Made by a program: the position numbers and the translations under genes | From: Pseudomonas sp. B6002 | GTDB taxonomy: Bacteria; Pseudomonadota; Gammaproteobacteria; Pseudomonadales; Pseudomonadaceae | NCBI RefSeq assembly: GCF_013385985.1 | Contig: NZ_JACAOY010000007.1 | Span: 62,001 to 126,000, forward strand | DNA length: 64,000 bases | Direction: 5' to 3' | Shown here: positions 43,436-52,195 of the stretch, piece after piece | Position numbering within the stretch: position 1 is the stretch's first letter | How the letters are laid out: each line of letters opens with the position of its first letter | The notes under the pieces: model-generated | Seen by the model: the letters and a program-made list of their open reading frames with translations, nothing else | The model's database searches: none | Told to the model about the DNA's origin: nothing

Positions 43436-45268
43436 ATGCTCTATCGTCGTTTTGAACAACTGATCGATATCTTCCGCGACGCTCCCAGCGCGGCCCCTCC
43501 CGATAAAGTCCTGCCCTTCTACCTCTACTACCTGCGCCAGGTGTGGCCACATTTTGCCGCCTTGCTGGTGGTGGGCCTGATCGGCGCGCTGATCGAAGTG
43601 GCGCTGTTCAGCTACCTGAGCCGCATCATCGACCTGGCCCAGGGCACGCCGCCCGCAGACTTTTTCCAGATCCACAGCGGCGAGCTGATCTGGATGGCCG
43701 TGGTCGCCCTGTTGTTGCGCCCGATCTTCGGCGCCCTGCACGACCTGCTGGTGCACCAGACCATCAGCCCGGGCATGACCAGCCTGATTCGTTGGCAAAA
43801 CCACAGTTACGTGCTCAAGCAGAGCCTGAATTTCTTCCAGAATGACTTCGCCGGGCGTATCGCCCAGCGAATCATGCAAACCGGCAACTCCCTGCGCGAT
43901 TCTGCCGTGGCGGCCGTGGACGCGATCTGGCACGTGGCGATCTACGCCATCAGCGCCCTTGTGCTGTTTGCCGAAGCCGATTGGCGCCTGATGATCCCGC
44001 TGGTGACCTGGATCATCTGCTACAGCCTGGCGCTGCGTTACTTCGTGCCACGGGTGAAGGAACGCTCGGTGATTTCCTCCGAGGCGCGTTCCAAGCTGAT
44101 GGGCCGCATCGTCGACGGCTACACCAACATCACCACCCTGAAGCTGTTTGCTCATACGAGCTACGAGCAGGAGTACGCCAAGGAAGCGATCGTCGAACAG
44201 ACCGAGAAAACCCAGTTGGCCAGCCGCGTGGTGACCAGCATGGACATTGTGATCACCAGCATGAACGGCCTGCTGATCGTGACTACTACCGGCCTGGCCC
44301 TGTGGTTGTGGACGCAGTCGCTGATCTCCGTGGGCGCCATCGCCCTGGCCACCGGCTTGGTGATTCGTATCGTCAACATGTCCGGCTGGATCATGTGGGT
44401 GGTCAACGGCATTTTCGAAAACATCGGCCAGGTGCAGGACGGCCTGAAAACCATCGCCCAGCCGTTGGCCGTGATCGACCGCGAGAACGCCCCGCGCCTG
44501 AGTGTGCCCCACGGCGAAGTGCGTTTTGAGCAGGTGGATTTCCACTACGGCAAGAAGAGCGGGATCATTGGCGGCCTGAACCTTGAGATCAAGGCCGGCG
44601 AAAAGATCGGCTTGATCGGCCCGTCGGGCGCCGGTAAATCAACCCTGGTCAACCTGCTGCTGCGCCTTTACGACCTGCAAGGCGGGCGTATCCTGATCGA
44701 CGGCCAGAACATTGTCGAAGTCGCCCAGGAGTCGTTGCGCGAACAGATCGGCATGATCACCCAGGACACCTCGCTGCTGCACCGTTCAATCCGCGACAAC
44801 CTGTTGTACGGCAAGCCGGACGCCACCGACGAAGAGCTTTGGGCTGCCGTGCACAAGGCGCGGGCCGATGAGTTCATCCCCTTGCTGTCGGACGCCGAAG
44901 GCCGCACCGGGCTGGACGCGCATGTGGGAGAGCGCGGGGTGAAACTCTCCGGCGGGCAACGCCAACGCATCGCCATCGCCCGCGTGCTGCTCAAGGACGC
45001 GCCGATCCTGATCATGGACGAAGCCACCTCGGCCCTGGACTCGGAAGTGGAAGCGGCGATCCAGGAGAGCCTGGAAACCCTGATGCAAGGCAAGACGGTG
45101 ATTGCGATTGCGCACCGGTTGTCGACCATTGCGCGCATGGACCGCCTGGTGGTGCTGGAGAAAGGCCAGATCGCCGAGAGTGGCAGCCATGCCGAGCTGC
45201 TGGCCCATGGCGGGCTGTATGCGCGGTTGTGGCATCACCAGACCGGGGGGTTCGTCGGTATCGACTGA
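43436..45268 (+). CDS. ABC transporter, fused permease and ATPase
   Basis: The 610-residue protein has six membrane helices (about residues 35-320). The nucleotide-binding domain follows: Walker A IGPSGAGKST near 395-402, signature VKLSGGQRQRIAIARVLL near 504, Walker B ILIMDEATSALDSE and H-loop IAHRLSTIARMD. The layout is that of an MsbA-type half-transporter exporter working as a homodimer; the substrate is unknown. The nearest ribosome-site-like sequence, GGAG at 43406, is unusually far from the ATG, with a small hairpin between. A REP element and a terminator follow the stop. Confidence 0.87.
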   Translation: MLYRRFEQLIDIFRDAPSAAPPDKVLPFYLYYLRQVWPHFAALLVVGLIGALIEVALFSYLSRIIDLAQGTPPADFFQIHSGELIWMAVVALLLRPIFGALHDLLVHQTISPGMTSLIRWQNHSYVLKQSLNFFQNDFAGRIAQRIMQTGNSLRDSAVAAVDAIWHVAIYAISALVLFAEADWRLMIPLVTWIICYSLALRYFVPRVKERSVISSEARSKLMGRIVDGYTNITTLKLFAHTSYEQEYAKEAIVEQTEKTQLASRVVTSMDIVITSMNGLLIVTTTGLALWLWTQSLISVGAIALATGLVIRIVNMSGWIMWVVNGIFENIGQVQDGLKTIAQPLAVIDRENAPRLSVPHGEVRFEQVDFHYGKKSGIIGGLNLEIKAGEKIGLIGPSGAGKSTLVNLLLRLYDLQGGRILIDGQNIVEVAQESLREQIGMITQDTSLLHRSIRDNLLYGKPDATDEELWAAVHKARADEFIPLLSDAEGRTGLDAHVGERGVKLSGGQRQRIAIARVLLKDAPILIMDEATSALDSEVEAAIQESLETLMQGKTVIAIAHRLSTIARMDRLVVLEKGQIAESGSHAELLAHGGLYARLWHHQTGGFVGID

Positions 45269-45284
45269 CCCAACACCGCCCCCA

Positions 45285-45370
45285 CTGTGGGAGCCGGCTT
45301 GCCGGCGATGAGGCCCGGAAGATCACCGCATTGTTCCAGGCCGCCATCGCCGGCAAGCCGGCTCCTACAG
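45285..45370. repeat. REP pair with mixed ends (TGTGGGAG / TGTAGGAG)
   Basis: The left arm is CTGTGGGAGCCGGCTTGCC and the right arm is GGCAAGCCGGCTCCTACAG, so the outer base pairs belong to different variants. Confidence 0.87.
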
Positions 45371-45377
45371 TTTGAAT

Positions 45378-45417
45378 AGCGCCAGGTCCCGATTTTAAAG
45401 GGGCCTGGCGCTTTTTT
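45378..45417 (+). terminator. Terminator downstream of the ABC exporter gene
   Basis: AGCGCCAGGTCCC-GATTTTAAAG-GGGCCTGGCGCT, followed by TTTTTAT. Confidence 0.88.
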
Positions 45418-45543
45418 ATGGCCTGGAATTGTGGCGCAACCGTGCTGTACTCACAGCAGTGCCCAGACGGGCGCTGTAGTAAATCTGCAGGGAGCATCAC
45501 TGATTTACTGATTCGGTAGAGCGATCTATCAAGGACGGGCTTC

Positions 45544-46245
45544 ATGTCTTTGTTCAAACGTTCAGTGACGGAGGGGTTAGGTACGTTTTGGCTGGTGTTG
45601 GGCGGTTGCGGGAGCGCGGTGTTGGCCGCAGCATTCCCCGCAGTCGGGATCGGGTTGCTGGGTGTGGCCCTGGCGTTCGGGCTCACGGTGCTGACCATGG
45701 CGTTTGCCATCGGCCATATCAGCGGTTGTCACCTCAACCCGGCGGTCTCGGTGGGGCTGGTCGTGGGCGGAAGGTTTCCGGCCAGGGAGTTACCGGCGTA
45801 CATCATCGCGCAGGTCATCGGCGGCACCGTCGCTGCTGCGCTGCTGTACTTCATCGCCAGCGGCAAACCAGGCTTCGAACTGGCGAGCGGCCTGGCGTCC
45901 AACGGCTACGGCGAGCATTCGCCGGGAGGTTATTCCCTGGCAGCGGGGTTTGTCTGTGAGCTGGTGATGACGGCGATGTTCGTGCTGATCATCCTCGGCG
46001 CCACCGACCGTCGTGCCCCACCGGGCCTAGCGCCCATCGCCATCGGCCTGGCCCTCACGTTGATCCACCTGATCTCCATTCCCGTGACCAACACCTCAGT
46101 CAACCCGGCCCGCAGTACGGGCCCGGCGCTGATCGTCGGCGGGTGGGCGATCCAGCAGTTGTGGATGTTCTGGCTCGCGCCGATCCTGGGCGCGGTGATT
46201 GGCGGCGTGACCTATCGATGGCTCGGCAAGGAGGAGCCGGCCTGA
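45544..46245 (+). CDS. aqpZ: Aquaporin Z
   Basis: The 233-residue membrane protein has both NPA motifs ([10 protein letters not shown] and [11 protein letters not shown]) and six helices. The AqpZ start [20 protein letters not shown] is present. His-Ile-Ser near the first NPA ([11 protein letters not shown]) and Arg after the second (NPARS) form the water-selective filter. It mediates rapid water flow across the inner membrane. It is monocistronic. Confidence 0.94.
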   Translation: MSLFKRSVTEGLGTFWLVLGGCGSAVLAAAFPAVGIGLLGVALAFGLTVLTMAFAIGHISGCHLNPAVSVGLVVGGRFPARELPAYIIAQVIGGTVAAALLYFIASGKPGFELASGLASNGYGEHSPGGYSLAAGFVCELVMTAMFVLIILGATDRRAPPGLAPIAIGLALTLIHLISIPVTNTSVNPARSTGPALIVGGWAIQQLWMFWLAPILGAVIGGVTYRWLGKEEPA

Positions 46246-46300
46246 GCGAGACGGGTTCAGCCCTGCCGCTACGGCAGGGCTGCCTTCAATGGGGCCTGGT

Positions 46301-46549
46301 TCAGCCTTGATGAGCCTGCATGTACTGACGCAATAGCTGATTGATTCGCGTCTGGTAGCCAGTCCCTTGACCTTTGAACCACTCCAGAACATCCGCATCA
46401 AGCCGAATAGTCACCGCCTGCTTCACTGGAACACGCAGTTCGGCACGCCGGAAGAACTCGGCATCCAACTCAGGAATATCGCTGGTATCAATCTCTTCAT
46501 CATTCATCTTGGCCAAGCGCTCCCAATCAGTTTTCGATGTTTGCGTCAT
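46301..46549 (-). CDS. brnA: BrnA-family antitoxin
   Basis: The 82-residue protein overlaps the end of brnT by 23 nt. The C-terminal half is a ribbon-helix-helix DNA-binding domain: VKQAVTIRLDADVLEWFKGQ and GTGYQTRINQLLRQYMQAHQ. The N-terminal half (ERLAKMNDEEIDTSDIPELD) should wrap the toxin. BrnA neutralises BrnT and represses its own operon. The perfect inverted repeat upstream of brnT is the likely operator. Confidence 0.9.
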   Translation of the reverse strand: MTQTSKTDWERLAKMNDEEIDTSDIPELDAEFFRRAELRVPVKQAVTIRLDADVLEWFKGQGTGYQTRINQLLRQYMQAHQG

Positions 46550-46805
46550 AGTATTTGGCCTCCTTCTTGGTTGCTTTGCGGGCGGAGATGATACGGATCA
46601 CATCACCACTCCGTTCGGTGTATACGACCACACCCATTAACAATTTGATCCAGCCAATACTGACCCATCGTTCTTCGTCATAATCCGCTCGATCATCGCG
46701 CATGGCCAGCATTGGGTGCCGAAAGATATCTGGAACGTCATTAAAATCGATGCCGTGCTTAACAATATTGGCCTTATTTTTGGATTCATCCCACTCAAAT
46801 AGCAT
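46527..46805 (-). CDS. brnT: BrnT-family ribonuclease toxin
   Basis: ATG 46805 (MLFEWDESKNKANIVKHGID) gives 92 residues, the normal BrnT length. The signature W-D-x-x-K-x-x-x-N-x-x-K-H-G-I/V is followed by FNDVPDIFRHPMLAMRDDRA, ERWVSIGWIKLLMGVVVYTE and a C-terminal RIISARKATKKEAKYY. BrnT is a type II toxin that cleaves RNA on ribosomes, as in Brucella. Toxin-first order with a downstream overlapping antitoxin is typical. Only a very short leader precedes the ATG. Confidence 0.92.
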   Translation of the reverse strand: MLFEWDESKNKANIVKHGIDFNDVPDIFRHPMLAMRDDRADYDEERWVSIGWIKLLMGVVVYTERSGDVIRIISARKATKKEAKYYDANIEN

Positions 46806-46810
46806 GGCAC

Positions 46811-46840
46811 ATCCTGTATGTACTTTTGTACATACAGGAT
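46811..46840. promoter_or_regulatory. brnTA operator: perfect inverted repeat
   Basis: ATCCTGTATGTAC-TTTT-GTACATACAGGAT: 13-bp arms with a 4-nt spacer, located 5 nt before the brnT start. The arm contains TATGTAC/GTACATA, which could include a minus-10. BrnA binding here would block transcription and the start region. Confidence 0.85.
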
Positions 46841-46882
46841 AGCGATTCAAGTGTGTCTTGCCCGGGTTGCCAGACCGGCGGT

Positions 46883-48007
46883 TCAGCCCTGTCGGTAGGG
46901 CAGCGCTGCCCGCGCCTCTTCGGCATAGGCCTGAATGCCCACGCGTTCACGCTCGAGAAAATCCTCCACGGCATTCTTCAACCCGGGATGGCGCAGGTAA
47001 TGCCACGAACGAGTGATCACCGGTTCGAACCCGCGAATCAACTTGTGCTCGCCCTGGGCCCCGGCGTCGAAGCGCTGCAAGCCTTCGGCGATGGCGTAGT
47101 CCATGCCCTGGTAGAAACAGGTTTCGAAATGCAGGCGGTCAAACTCCGCCAGGCAACCCCAATAGCGGCCGTAGAAGCTGTCGCCACCGATCAGGCTGAA
47201 CGCCATCGCCACCGGGCGTGAGCCTTGTTTGGCCAGCACCACGCGGATCGCTTCGGGCATGCGCTCGGCCAGCAGGCTGAAAAACGCGCGGGTCAGGTAG
47301 GGAGACTGGCGACGTACCGCGTAGGTATTGGCGTAGCAGGCGTAGACAAAGTCCCATTGCGCCTCGCTCAGTTCATGGCCTTGCAGCCATTCGAACGCGA
47401 TGCCCTGCCCCGCCACTTGCTCGCGCTCTTTGCGCATCTGTTTGCGCTTGCGTGAACTCAAGGCGTCGAGAAAATCCTGAAAGTCGCGATACCCACGGTT
47501 CTGCCAGTGAAACTGACAACCCAGGCGCTGCAACCAGCCCGGCTGTTGTGCCAGCGCTTCGTCGGCCAATGGATCGGTGAAGTTGATATGAGCGCTGGAA
47601 AGCCCTTCGATTTCCAGGTAGCCCGGCAACGCCTTGAGCAACTCGAAACCGTCCTGAGCATTCGCCGCCAGCAGACGCGGCCCGCTGACCGGGCTGAACG
47701 GCACCGCCGTGAGCAGCTTGGGGTAGTAGTCGATACCGGCGCGCTCACAGGCGTCCGCCCAGCCATGGTCGAACACGTACTCGCCATAGGAATGCCACTT
47801 GCGGTAACTGGGCAACGCCGCCACCAGGCGTTCGCCCTCCCAATGCAGCAAATGCTCCGGCTGCCAGCCCGATTGCGGGCCCAGGCTGGCGCTGTCTTCC
47901 AGCGCGCTCAGGAACGCATGCCGCACAAACGGCTGGGCCTGCGGCACCAGGGCATCCCAGGCCTGCGGGGCGATTTCGGACAGGCTGTCCAGGCGTTGCA
48001 ACGGCAT
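46883..48007 (-). CDS. FemAB-like acyltransferase (DUF482/PF04339 type)
   Basis: The start at 48007 is preferred (GAGG at suitable spacing), although ATG 48013 and GTG 48019 are in frame. The protein has about 374 residues with two GNAT-like lobes. Family stretches are QPFVRHAFLSALEDSASLGP, HSYGEYVFDHGWADACERAG and GDSFYGRYWGCLAEFDRLHF, then FETCFYQGMDYAIAEGLQRF. The last is strongly typical of PF04339 proteins often labelled peptidoglycan biosynthesis/FemAB-like. The substrate is unproven. It faces the porin gene across a 280-nt divergent interval. Confidence 0.82.
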   Translation of the reverse strand: MPLQRLDSLSEIAPQAWDALVPQAQPFVRHAFLSALEDSASLGPQSGWQPEHLLHWEGERLVAALPSYRKWHSYGEYVFDHGWADACERAGIDYYPKLLTAVPFSPVSGPRLLAANAQDGFELLKALPGYLEIEGLSSAHINFTDPLADEALAQQPGWLQRLGCQFHWQNRGYRDFQDFLDALSSRKRKQMRKEREQVAGQGIAFEWLQGHELSEAQWDFVYACYANTYAVRRQSPYLTRAFFSLLAERMPEAIRVVLAKQGSRPVAMAFSLIGGDSFYGRYWGCLAEFDRLHFETCFYQGMDYAIAEGLQRFDAGAQGEHKLIRGFEPVITRSWHYLRHPGLKNAVEDFLERERVGIQAYAEEARAALPYRQG

Positions 48008-48289
48008 CGGCATCCTCACTACGTCGGGGCGTGAAAGCCTGGCGAGTATCGCTTATCGCCGAACTTCGCACACCTTCAAATGCCGCGACAAAACCCATGC
48101 CAGTTAGTTCCTTCTTAAATTATTTGTCATCTACATGACATCACTTAGCCACTGCTCCGTCATAAACGATCGTGATACTGACGCCTGTTTTTAGAGCGCC
48201 CGGTTATACCGAGCGGCTACTTGTCCGTCCGAAATCGGTCGGTTGTGTCCTGGATGGTTTGCCATCCCTCCTCACTTTCGGAGATTGAT

Positions 48290-49624
48290 ATGCGTCTTGC
48301 TTCCACTAAAACTGCGGCGCTCCTGTGTGGCGGCCTGCTACTGGCCCTGAGCATTCCGGCCAACGCCGCAGTCGACGCTAAATTGCTCGACATGCTCAAG
48401 GCCAACGGCCAGATCACCGCTTCGCAGTACACCGAGCTGCAAGCGGAATTGGCCAAAGACCAGAAAGAAAAGCAGATCGCACAGCAAGCTCAACAAGAGA
48501 CCAACGAGCAGATCGCGGCCACCGCGAAGAAAACCACCGAGCTGAGCAGCTTCGACCAGAAGCTTGCCTGGGCTGCCAAGACTCAGTTCAAGGGCGACGT
48601 TCGCGTACGTCACGAAACCGTGAAGATCGACGGCGAACAAGGCGTCAATGGCGGGCGTGACAAGGACCGTGACCGTATCCGTGCGCGTCTGGGGGCTTAC
48701 ACCGAGATCAACTCACAAGTGGACACCGGCATCCGCATCGCCACCGGCGGCAGCGACGACGCGCGTTCCACCAACCAGGACCAGGATAACTACTTCGACA
48801 AGAAGCAAATCTGGCTGGACCTCGGTTACATCGACTACCACCCCGACCAAATCAAGAACCTGCACGTGATCGGCGGCAAGATGCTGCAACCCTGGGTGAG
48901 CATGGGCGACGTGATCTGGGATAGCGACATCAACCCGGAAGGTCTGGCAGTAACTTACAAATACCCATTGGGTGGCAGCGCCGAGCTGTTTGGTAGCCTC
49001 GGTAACTACAACCTCAAGGACAACGTCGACGGCGACGGCGTGCAATTTCGTCACGACCTGCGCCTGACTTCTGGCCAGTTGGGTACTCGCTTCTCCGTCA
49101 CCGACAACCTGAAACTGACCCTGGGCGGTAGCGTCTACGCCTACCAGAACGACAAGGACAGCCGTTGCCCAACCAGCGGTACCGTGACTACGCCGTGTGC
49201 ACTGGCGGTCAACGGCAACTCGGCTGACAACCAGTTCCGCCTGTATGAAGGCTTTGCCCAGGCTGACATCGGTGGCCTGGCCGTACCGCTGGCGTTCTAC
49301 GGCCAGTACGTGAAGAACAACGACGCCGTGACCGACCAGGACACCGCCTGGTTGGTGGGCGCCAAGTCCAAAGTGTTCGGTTTCAACCTGGACTACAACT
49401 ACCGCGATATTCAACGTAACGCGGTCGTGGGTGCCTTCACCGACTCGGACTTCGCCAACGGCACCACCGGTTCCCGTGGCCACAAGTTCAAAGTGGGTTA
49501 CGACATCGACAAGAACTTCGCCCTGGGCGCCACGTACTTCCTGACCAAGGCTGACTTCTCCAGCCGTACTCAACGCGACGCCAACACCAACACCCTGCAG
49601 TTGGATGCTGAAGCCAAGTTCTGA
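48290..49624 (+). CDS. Outer-membrane porin (Porin_5/PF16930-like)
   Basis: ATG 48290 follows GGAG; 444 residues. A signal peptide (MRLASTKTAALLCGGLLLAL through ANAA) is followed by a coiled-coil region of about 55 residues (LLDMLKANGQITASQYTELQ and AELAKDQKEKQIAQQAQQET). A long beta-barrel follows, with alternating motifs such as VRHETVKIDGEQGVNGGRDK, DRDRIRARLGAYTEIN and LTLGGSVYAYQND. It ends in a terminal Phe (ELDAEAKF). The coil-plus-barrel layout matches the putative porin family; the substrate is unknown. Confidence 0.83.
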   Translation: MRLASTKTAALLCGGLLLALSIPANAAVDAKLLDMLKANGQITASQYTELQAELAKDQKEKQIAQQAQQETNEQIAATAKKTTELSSFDQKLAWAAKTQFKGDVRVRHETVKIDGEQGVNGGRDKDRDRIRARLGAYTEINSQVDTGIRIATGGSDDARSTNQDQDNYFDKKQIWLDLGYIDYHPDQIKNLHVIGGKMLQPWVSMGDVIWDSDINPEGLAVTYKYPLGGSAELFGSLGNYNLKDNVDGDGVQFRHDLRLTSGQLGTRFSVTDNLKLTLGGSVYAYQNDKDSRCPTSGTVTTPCALAVNGNSADNQFRLYEGFAQADIGGLAVPLAFYGQYVKNNDAVTDQDTAWLVGAKSKVFGFNLDYNYRDIQRNAVVGAFTDSDFANGTTGSRGHKFKVGYDIDKNFALGATYFLTKADFSSRTQRDANTNTLQLDAEAKF

Positions 49625-49744
49625 TTCAGCACGTAATACGCCTTGGGCCAGGACGGCCCGAGGCGCCTTTCACAGCCTCGCGTGGGTGAGTCGGTCCCCA
49701 TCATCCGTTCGACTCAATCACGCGAGTCTGCCTTTACCCCGCCT

Positions 49745-49978
49745 TTACTGATCCTTCAGTCGTTCCGCCGCCAGGCGTTCAGCCAGCGCATCCACATCCT
49801 TGAGCGGTTCCTCCGGCATGATCTTCAGCGTCGCCTGCATCAGGCGCATCTGGCGGATAAAACGCCGGCAGTTGGGGCAGAACATCAAATGATGACGCAC
49901 CAGCAAACGCTCGCGAAAGGTCAATTGCCCGTCGAGATAATCACTGGACCGCGCCACTTGTTCTTTACAGGTCAACAT
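49745..49978 (-). CDS. Anti-sigma factor with zinc-finger (zf-HC2)
   Basis: The 77-residue protein overlaps the sigma factor gene by 7 nt. It has Cys4 (MLTCKEQV), YLDGQLTFRERLLVRHHLMF and then CPNCRRFIRQM, which together give the H-x3-C-x2-C zinc anti-sigma pattern. It lacks a membrane helix, so the control is cytoplasmic, perhaps redox- or zinc-sensitive. The partner is the adjacent ECF sigma factor. Confidence 0.85.
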   Translation of the reverse strand: MLTCKEQVARSSDYLDGQLTFRERLLVRHHLMFCPNCRRFIRQMRLMQATLKIMPEEPLKDVDALAERLAAERLKDQ

Positions 49979-50586
49979 TCGCCCGTTTCCTCAAAATGCT
50001 CCACCGTGGCGAAGACTTTAAGCCGTGCTCGATGCAACAGCACACGGACATTGGAGAGCGAGAGCGTCAGAAGATTACAGATTTCTTCCAATTCCAGCCC
50101 CTGGCGTTCACGCAACACCAGCACGCTACTTTGCAATTCGGACAAACTCAGAATCGTATGTTCCAGGCATTTGCGCAGTTCATCTTCGGTCAACAGGGCT
50201 TCGGGCGTGTCCTGGTGCCAGGCATACGGGGCGACCGCCCAATGGCCATCGTCCGGCACGAAGCGGTCATCGCCGATGGTGCCGTGGGGCGACGGCAAGT
50301 CATCAAGCAGCACTTCGCGCCGGTTCTGCTTGTAGCGGCCCTTGGCGGAGTTGGCGGTGATGGTCAGCAGCCAGGTCTTGAGGCTGGAACGCCCTTCGAA
50401 CTTGGCCAGGTTGCGCACCACCGACAGCCAGGCGTCCTGCACCACTTCATCGGCATGGCGCTGGCCGACGATGGCGTAGGCCACTGCACGCATGGCGCTT
50501 TGGTAGGTGGTGACCAGCTCCTTGTAGGCGCGTTGCTCACCCTTGAGCAGCCGTTCAAGCAGGTGCGTGTCGTCCGCTGCTGCCAT
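49972..50586 (-). CDS. ECF-family RNA polymerase sigma factor
   Basis: The 204-residue protein has sigma region 2 (EQRAYKELVTTYQSAMRAVA and YAIVGQRHADEVVQDAWLSV, then VVRNLAKFEGRSSLKTWLLT). Region 4 follows (LSLSELQSSVLVLRERQGLE and LEEICNLLTLSLSNVRVLLH). A spacer of about 50 residues rich in Asp/Pro/His (DLPSPHGTIGDDRFVPDDGH) lies between them. From memory the neighbour pair sigma factor / PA3286-like synthase matches P. aeruginosa PA3285-PA3286. The target promoters are unknown. Confidence 0.88.
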   Translation of the reverse strand: MAAADDTHLLERLLKGEQRAYKELVTTYQSAMRAVAYAIVGQRHADEVVQDAWLSVVRNLAKFEGRSSLKTWLLTITANSAKGRYKQNRREVLLDDLPSPHGTIGDDRFVPDDGHWAVAPYAWHQDTPEALLTEDELRKCLEHTILSLSELQSSVLVLRERQGLELEEICNLLTLSLSNVRVLLHRARLKVFATVEHFEETGEC

Positions 50587-50624
50587 TGTCTACCTCAATC
50601 CCACAGTGGAAATCCGATACCTGT

Positions 50625-50697
50625 CTGTGGGAGCTGGCTTGCCTGCGATAGCGGCGGTGAATTCACCCTCGTCATCGCAGGCAAGCCAGCTCCCACA
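50625..50697. repeat. REP pair (TGTGGGAGCTGGC type)
   Basis: CTGTGGGAGCTGGCTTGCCTGCGATAGC is paired with the inverse GCAGGCAAGCCAGCTCCCACA, between the sigma factor start and the synthase stop. Confidence 0.9.
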
Positions 50698-50709
50698 TTG
50701 GCCAGCAGA

Positions 50710-51831
50710 TCAGCGTTTGCGCAGGATCACGCTACCGATCGAATAACCCGCACCGAAGGAGCTCAGTACCGCGACGGAGCCCTTGGGCAGGTCGTCCTGG
50801 TAGGTGTGGAAGGCAATCACCGAACCGGCCGAGCTGGTATTGGCGTAAGTATCGAGAATCACCGGCGCTTCTTCCACTGTGGCTTCGCGACCCAGCAGTT
50901 TCTTCACAATCAGGTGGTTCATGCTCAGGTTGGCCTGGTGCAGCCAGAAGCGCTTCACGTCGGCCACGTTCAGCTGGTTTTCCGCCAGGTGCACGCCGAT
51001 CAGTTCGGCCACCATCGGGCACACGTCGCGGAAAACTTTGCGGCCTTCCTGCACGAACAGCTTGTCGGGCGCGCCGATGCCCTCTTCCGCGGTGCGGTTG
51101 AGGAAGCCGAAGTTGTTGCGGATGTTATTGGAGAACTTGGTCAGCAGCTTGGTGCTTACCACGTCGAACTGGTGCTCGGAGGTCGCCAGGTCGGCACGCT
51201 CCAGGACCACGGCGGTGGCCGCGTCGCCAAAGATGAAATGGCTGTCGCGGTCGCGGAAGTTCAAGTGGCCGGTGCAGACTTCCGGGTTGACCATCAGGAT
51301 CGCCCGGGCCTGGCCCAGCTGGATGCTGTTGGCGGCGTTCTGGATGCCGAAGGTGGCCGACGAGCACGCCACGTTCATGTCGAAGCCGAAGCCTTCGATG
51401 CCCAGGGCTTCCTGGACTTCAATGGCGATGGCCGGGTAGGCACGCTGCAGGTTGGAGCAGGCGACGATCACGCCGTCGATGTCGGCCGCGGTCTTGCCGG
51501 CACGTTGCAGGGCCTGTTCGGCAGCGCCGACGGCCATCTGGCAGAGCACCGACCACTCGTCGTTGCTGCGCTCGGGCAGGCGCGGGGCCATGCGCTGCGG
51601 GTCGAGAATGCCGTCCTTGTCCATCACGAAGCGGCTCTTGATACCCGATGCTTTTTCAATGAACGCCGCGCTGGATTCGGTCAGCGCCTGCACATCACCG
51701 CGCTCGATGGCGGCGGCGTTGTCGCTGTTGAACTGTTGCACGTAAGCATTGAAAGACTGCACCAGCTCTTCGTTGGAGATGCTGTTGGCCGGGGTGTACA
51801 GGCCGGTGCCGCTGATGACGACGTTATGCAC
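50710..51831 (-). CDS. Beta-ketoacyl-ACP synthase III-like enzyme (PA3286 type)
   Basis: GTG 51831, with AGAGGA upstream, gives 373 residues (a longer frame to 51882 lacks support). The thiolase fold has the catalytic Cys at about 156 (DMNVACSSATFG), His in FWLHQANLSMNH and Asn in DTYANTSSAGSV. In P. aeruginosa the PA3286 enzyme feeds a beta-oxidation intermediate, octanoyl-CoA, into fatty acid synthesis. I infer the same role from similarity and gene context (ECF sigma factor next door). FabH for normal initiation is an alternative. Confidence 0.83.
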   Translation of the reverse strand: MHNVVISGTGLYTPANSISNEELVQSFNAYVQQFNSDNAAAIERGDVQALTESSAAFIEKASGIKSRFVMDKDGILDPQRMAPRLPERSNDEWSVLCQMAVGAAEQALQRAGKTAADIDGVIVACSNLQRAYPAIAIEVQEALGIEGFGFDMNVACSSATFGIQNAANSIQLGQARAILMVNPEVCTGHLNFRDRDSHFIFGDAATAVVLERADLATSEHQFDVVSTKLLTKFSNNIRNNFGFLNRTAEEGIGAPDKLFVQEGRKVFRDVCPMVAELIGVHLAENQLNVADVKRFWLHQANLSMNHLIVKKLLGREATVEEAPVILDTYANTSSAGSVIAFHTYQDDLPKGSVAVLSSFGAGYSIGSVILRKR

Positions 51832-52066
51832 GGTCGTTCCTCTAAATCTGTCAGGCAGAAGATATTGGTACCGTCGTACCAAACTTTAAGTCGTTCGATG
51901 CCGTCCAGCGGGCATCAAACTGGCAACGCTTTATTCCATCGCGCCGTGGCTGCGCACCAGCCTGTCACGACGATCCCGGCATTTATAGGCGCGAAGTTTG
52001 CCACAAACCTCGATATTTGGCGCTATCTGCGGACAAACACCGGTTTGCCTTGGAATGCATTCAAAA

Positions 52067-52186
52067 TGTGGGAGCTGGCTTGTGTGGGAGCTGGCTTGCC
52101 TGCGATAGCATCACCGCGGTGTGACCAACACACCGAGGTGTCTGCATCGCGGGCAAGCCCGGCTCCCACACAAGCCGGCGCCTACA
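52067..52186. repeat. REP element with a duplicated left arm
   Basis: TGTGGGAGCTGGCTTG is repeated twice in tandem (52067-52082 and 52083-52098) before the loop. The right arm reads GGCAAGCCCGGCTCCCACA, and a further CAAGCCGGCGCCTACAG fragment follows. It looks like a composite of several REPs. Confidence 0.8.
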
Positions 52187-52195
52187 GGGGATGTA

